This document shows positions 62,904-64,000 of a stretch of DNA of 64,000 nucleotides, in pieces. The stretch's first letter is position 1; each line of letters opens with the position of its first letter. Location: positions 1-64,000 of the forward strand of contig CADADA010000014.1 of the NCBI GenBank assembly GCA_902786515.1, read 5' to 3'. Origin of the DNA: an uncultured Lachnospiraceae bacterium. Its GTDB lineage: Bacteria > Bacillota > Clostridia > Lachnospirales > Lachnospiraceae. The position numbers and the translations under genes were made by a program. Below the pieces are notes generated by a model, which saw only the letters and a list, made by a program, of their open reading frames with translations, had not been told where the DNA came from and searched no databases.

Positions 62904-62973
62904 TTTCGGGTGAATAGTGCAGTACTGGCACACCCGTTTACAAAATGAGCAGTACAGAAATGAGGATAATATA

Positions 62974-64000
62974 ATGATAAATGTAGCAGTGTTAGGATAT
63001 GGTACAGTTGGTTCAGGAGTTGTTGAGGTTATCAATACCAACAATGACATCGTAAGTAAAAAAGCAGGCGATAAGGTAAATATAAAATATGTACTGGATT
63101 TGAGAGATTTCCCGGGAGACCCGGTTGAAGAAATACTCGTTCATGATTACGAAGTTATTTTAAATGATCCGGAAGTAGAAGTGATAGCCGAGGTCATGGG
63201 TGGAGTTGAGCCTGCATACACATTTGTAAAATCAGCTTTACTCAAGGGAAAGAGCGTTTGTACGTCAAATAAAGAGCTTGTAGCAAAGCATGGACCGGAA
63301 TTGATAGAGATAGCAAGGGAACATCATAGAAATTTCTTCTTTGAAGCAAGTTGCGGTGGCGGAATACCTATTATCAGACCATTAATCGAATGTATCACGG
63401 CTGATGATGTTCAGGAGATAGTGGGAATACTCAATGGAACGACCAATTATATATTGACGAAAATGTCAAAGGAAGGTCTTGATTTTGACACAGTGCTGAA
63501 GGAAGCACAGGATTTGGGATATGCAGAGAGAAATCCGGCAGCAGATGTGGAAGGCTACGATGCGTGCAGGAAGATTTCTATACTCGCTTCACTGACATAT
63601 GGAAAAAATGTTGATTTCGAAGAAGTATATACAGAAGGAATTACCAAAATCACAGATGTAGATTTCAAATATGCAAACAAAATCGGATATTCTGTAAAGC
63701 TGTTTGGAAAAGCAAAGAAGTCTGAGGGAAAATTCTATGCATATGTTGCACCTGTCATGATAAATGCAGAGCATCCATTATTCAGCGTTAATGGCGTATT
63801 TAACGGAATAATGGTCAAAGGAAATGTTTTAGGTGATGTAATGTTTTATGGAAGCGGAGCGGGAAAACTTCCTACAGCAAGTGCAGTAGTATCAGATATG
63901 GTAGATGCGATAAAACATTTAAATGATAACGTAGCAATCGACTGGAGTGCTGATAAATTAGAACTTACTGACATTAAGAATTCTAAAAAGAAATTCTTTG
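62974..64000 (+). CDS. hom: Homoserine dehydrogenase (partial, runs off the window)
   Basis: The first 342 codons are present. NINVAVLGYGTVGSGVVEV-like start (MINVAVLGYGTVGSG) is the NAD(P)-binding loop; VICTSNKELVAKHG-type KSVCTSNKELVAKHG (about 91-105), EASCGGGIPIIRPL (about 127-140) and GILNGTTNYILTKM (about 151-164) are the family signatures, with the catalytic Lys in EGYDACRKI (about 194). It reduces aspartate semialdehyde to homoserine, precursor of threonine and methionine; metY and thrH elsewhere in the window use related metabolites. The C-terminal ACT domain, if present, lies beyond 64000. GAGG precedes the ATG. Confidence 0.95.
   Translation, partial: MINVAVLGYGTVGSGVVEVINTNNDIVSKKAGDKVNIKYVLDLRDFPGDPVEEILVHDYEVILNDPEVEVIAEVMGGVEPAYTFVKSALLKGKSVCTSNKELVAKHGPELIEIAREHHRNFFFEASCGGGIPIIRPLIECITADDVQEIVGILNGTTNYILTKMSKEGLDFDTVLKEAQDLGYAERNPAADVEGYDACRKISILASLTYGKNVDFEEVYTEGITKITDVDFKYANKIGYSVKLFGKAKKSEGKFYAYVAPVMINAEHPLFSVNGVFNGIMVKGNVLGDVMFYGSGAGKLPTASAVVSDMVDAIKHLNDNVAIDWSADKLELTDIKNSKKKFF

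Overview
The window looks like chromosomal DNA from a spore-forming, low-GC clostridium, most likely of the Lachnospiraceae. This rests on gene content and order, not on a database match: tig-clpP-clpX-engB, rho-rpmE-DUF1385-prmC-prfA, long-form hpf followed by secA and prfB, the dipicolinate synthase pair dpsA/dpsB, DUF4364, and several PadR, AraC and HD-GYP proteins. Promoters are mostly TTGACA/TATAAT-like with 17-bp spacers, ribosome binding sites are strong (GGAGG type), and stop codons are standard, including TGA. I saw no tRNA, rRNA or CRISPR array.

Region 1-12.4 kb is accessory in character. It opens with the 3' end of a group II intron. Next comes an ADP-ribosylation module: an NAD(P)-binding YwnB-like protein, an Rrf2 regulator, a class M sirtuin (SirTM), a zinc-type macrodomain hydrolase and a Nudix hydrolase. 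Two promoters, one before the YwnB-like gene and one before rrf2, carry the same 17-bp element with the -35 box in its centre, so Rrf2 probably controls both. The lipoylated carrier (GcvH-L) and lipoate ligase that usually accompany SirTM are not visible. After that come an NSS transporter, an AAA ATPase with a nuclease-like C-terminus and a large palindrome at its promoter, a PadR regulator with ATCGAT-rich operators and a DUF2812 gene broken by one in-frame TGA, an orphan gene, an ArsC-like protein, an alpha/beta hydrolase, and an HD-GYP membrane receptor split by a frameshift in an A7 run.

Region 12.5-31.8 kb holds an operon of a B12-binding radical SAM protein, an S66 peptidase, a flippase-like protein and an unknown membrane protein. 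It is followed by a 1217-residue propeller/HD-GYP sensor, a secreted polysaccharide deacetylase, ThrH, an XRE-aminotransferase fusion next to pyruvate kinase, and a sulfur amino-acid cluster (O-acetylhomoserine sulfhydrylase, serine acetyltransferase, homocysteine methyltransferase/MTHFR) ending in a third HD-GYP protein.

Region 31.8-42.9 kb has an AraC regulator with a long structured leader, a CYTH protein, a DJ-1 protein, a lipoprotein, the protein quality-control cluster (trigger factor, ClpP, ClpX, EngB), and a reverse-strand group of malic enzyme, a TIGR01212 radical SAM protein and DUF4364, followed by rho.

Region 42.9-64 kb is a housekeeping block: L31 with a leader, DUF1385, PrmC and RF1 (PrmC methylates release factors), a methyltransferase, a glycerophosphodiesterase, a nitrilase-family amidase, a SpoVB-like flippase, dipicolinate synthase A and B, asparagine synthetase, an SDR, an SH3/NlpC-P60 cell-wall hydrolase, hibernation factor, SecA, RF2 (with its programmed frameshift), CheW, an ACT-domain protein and the start of homoserine dehydrogenase, which runs off the window.
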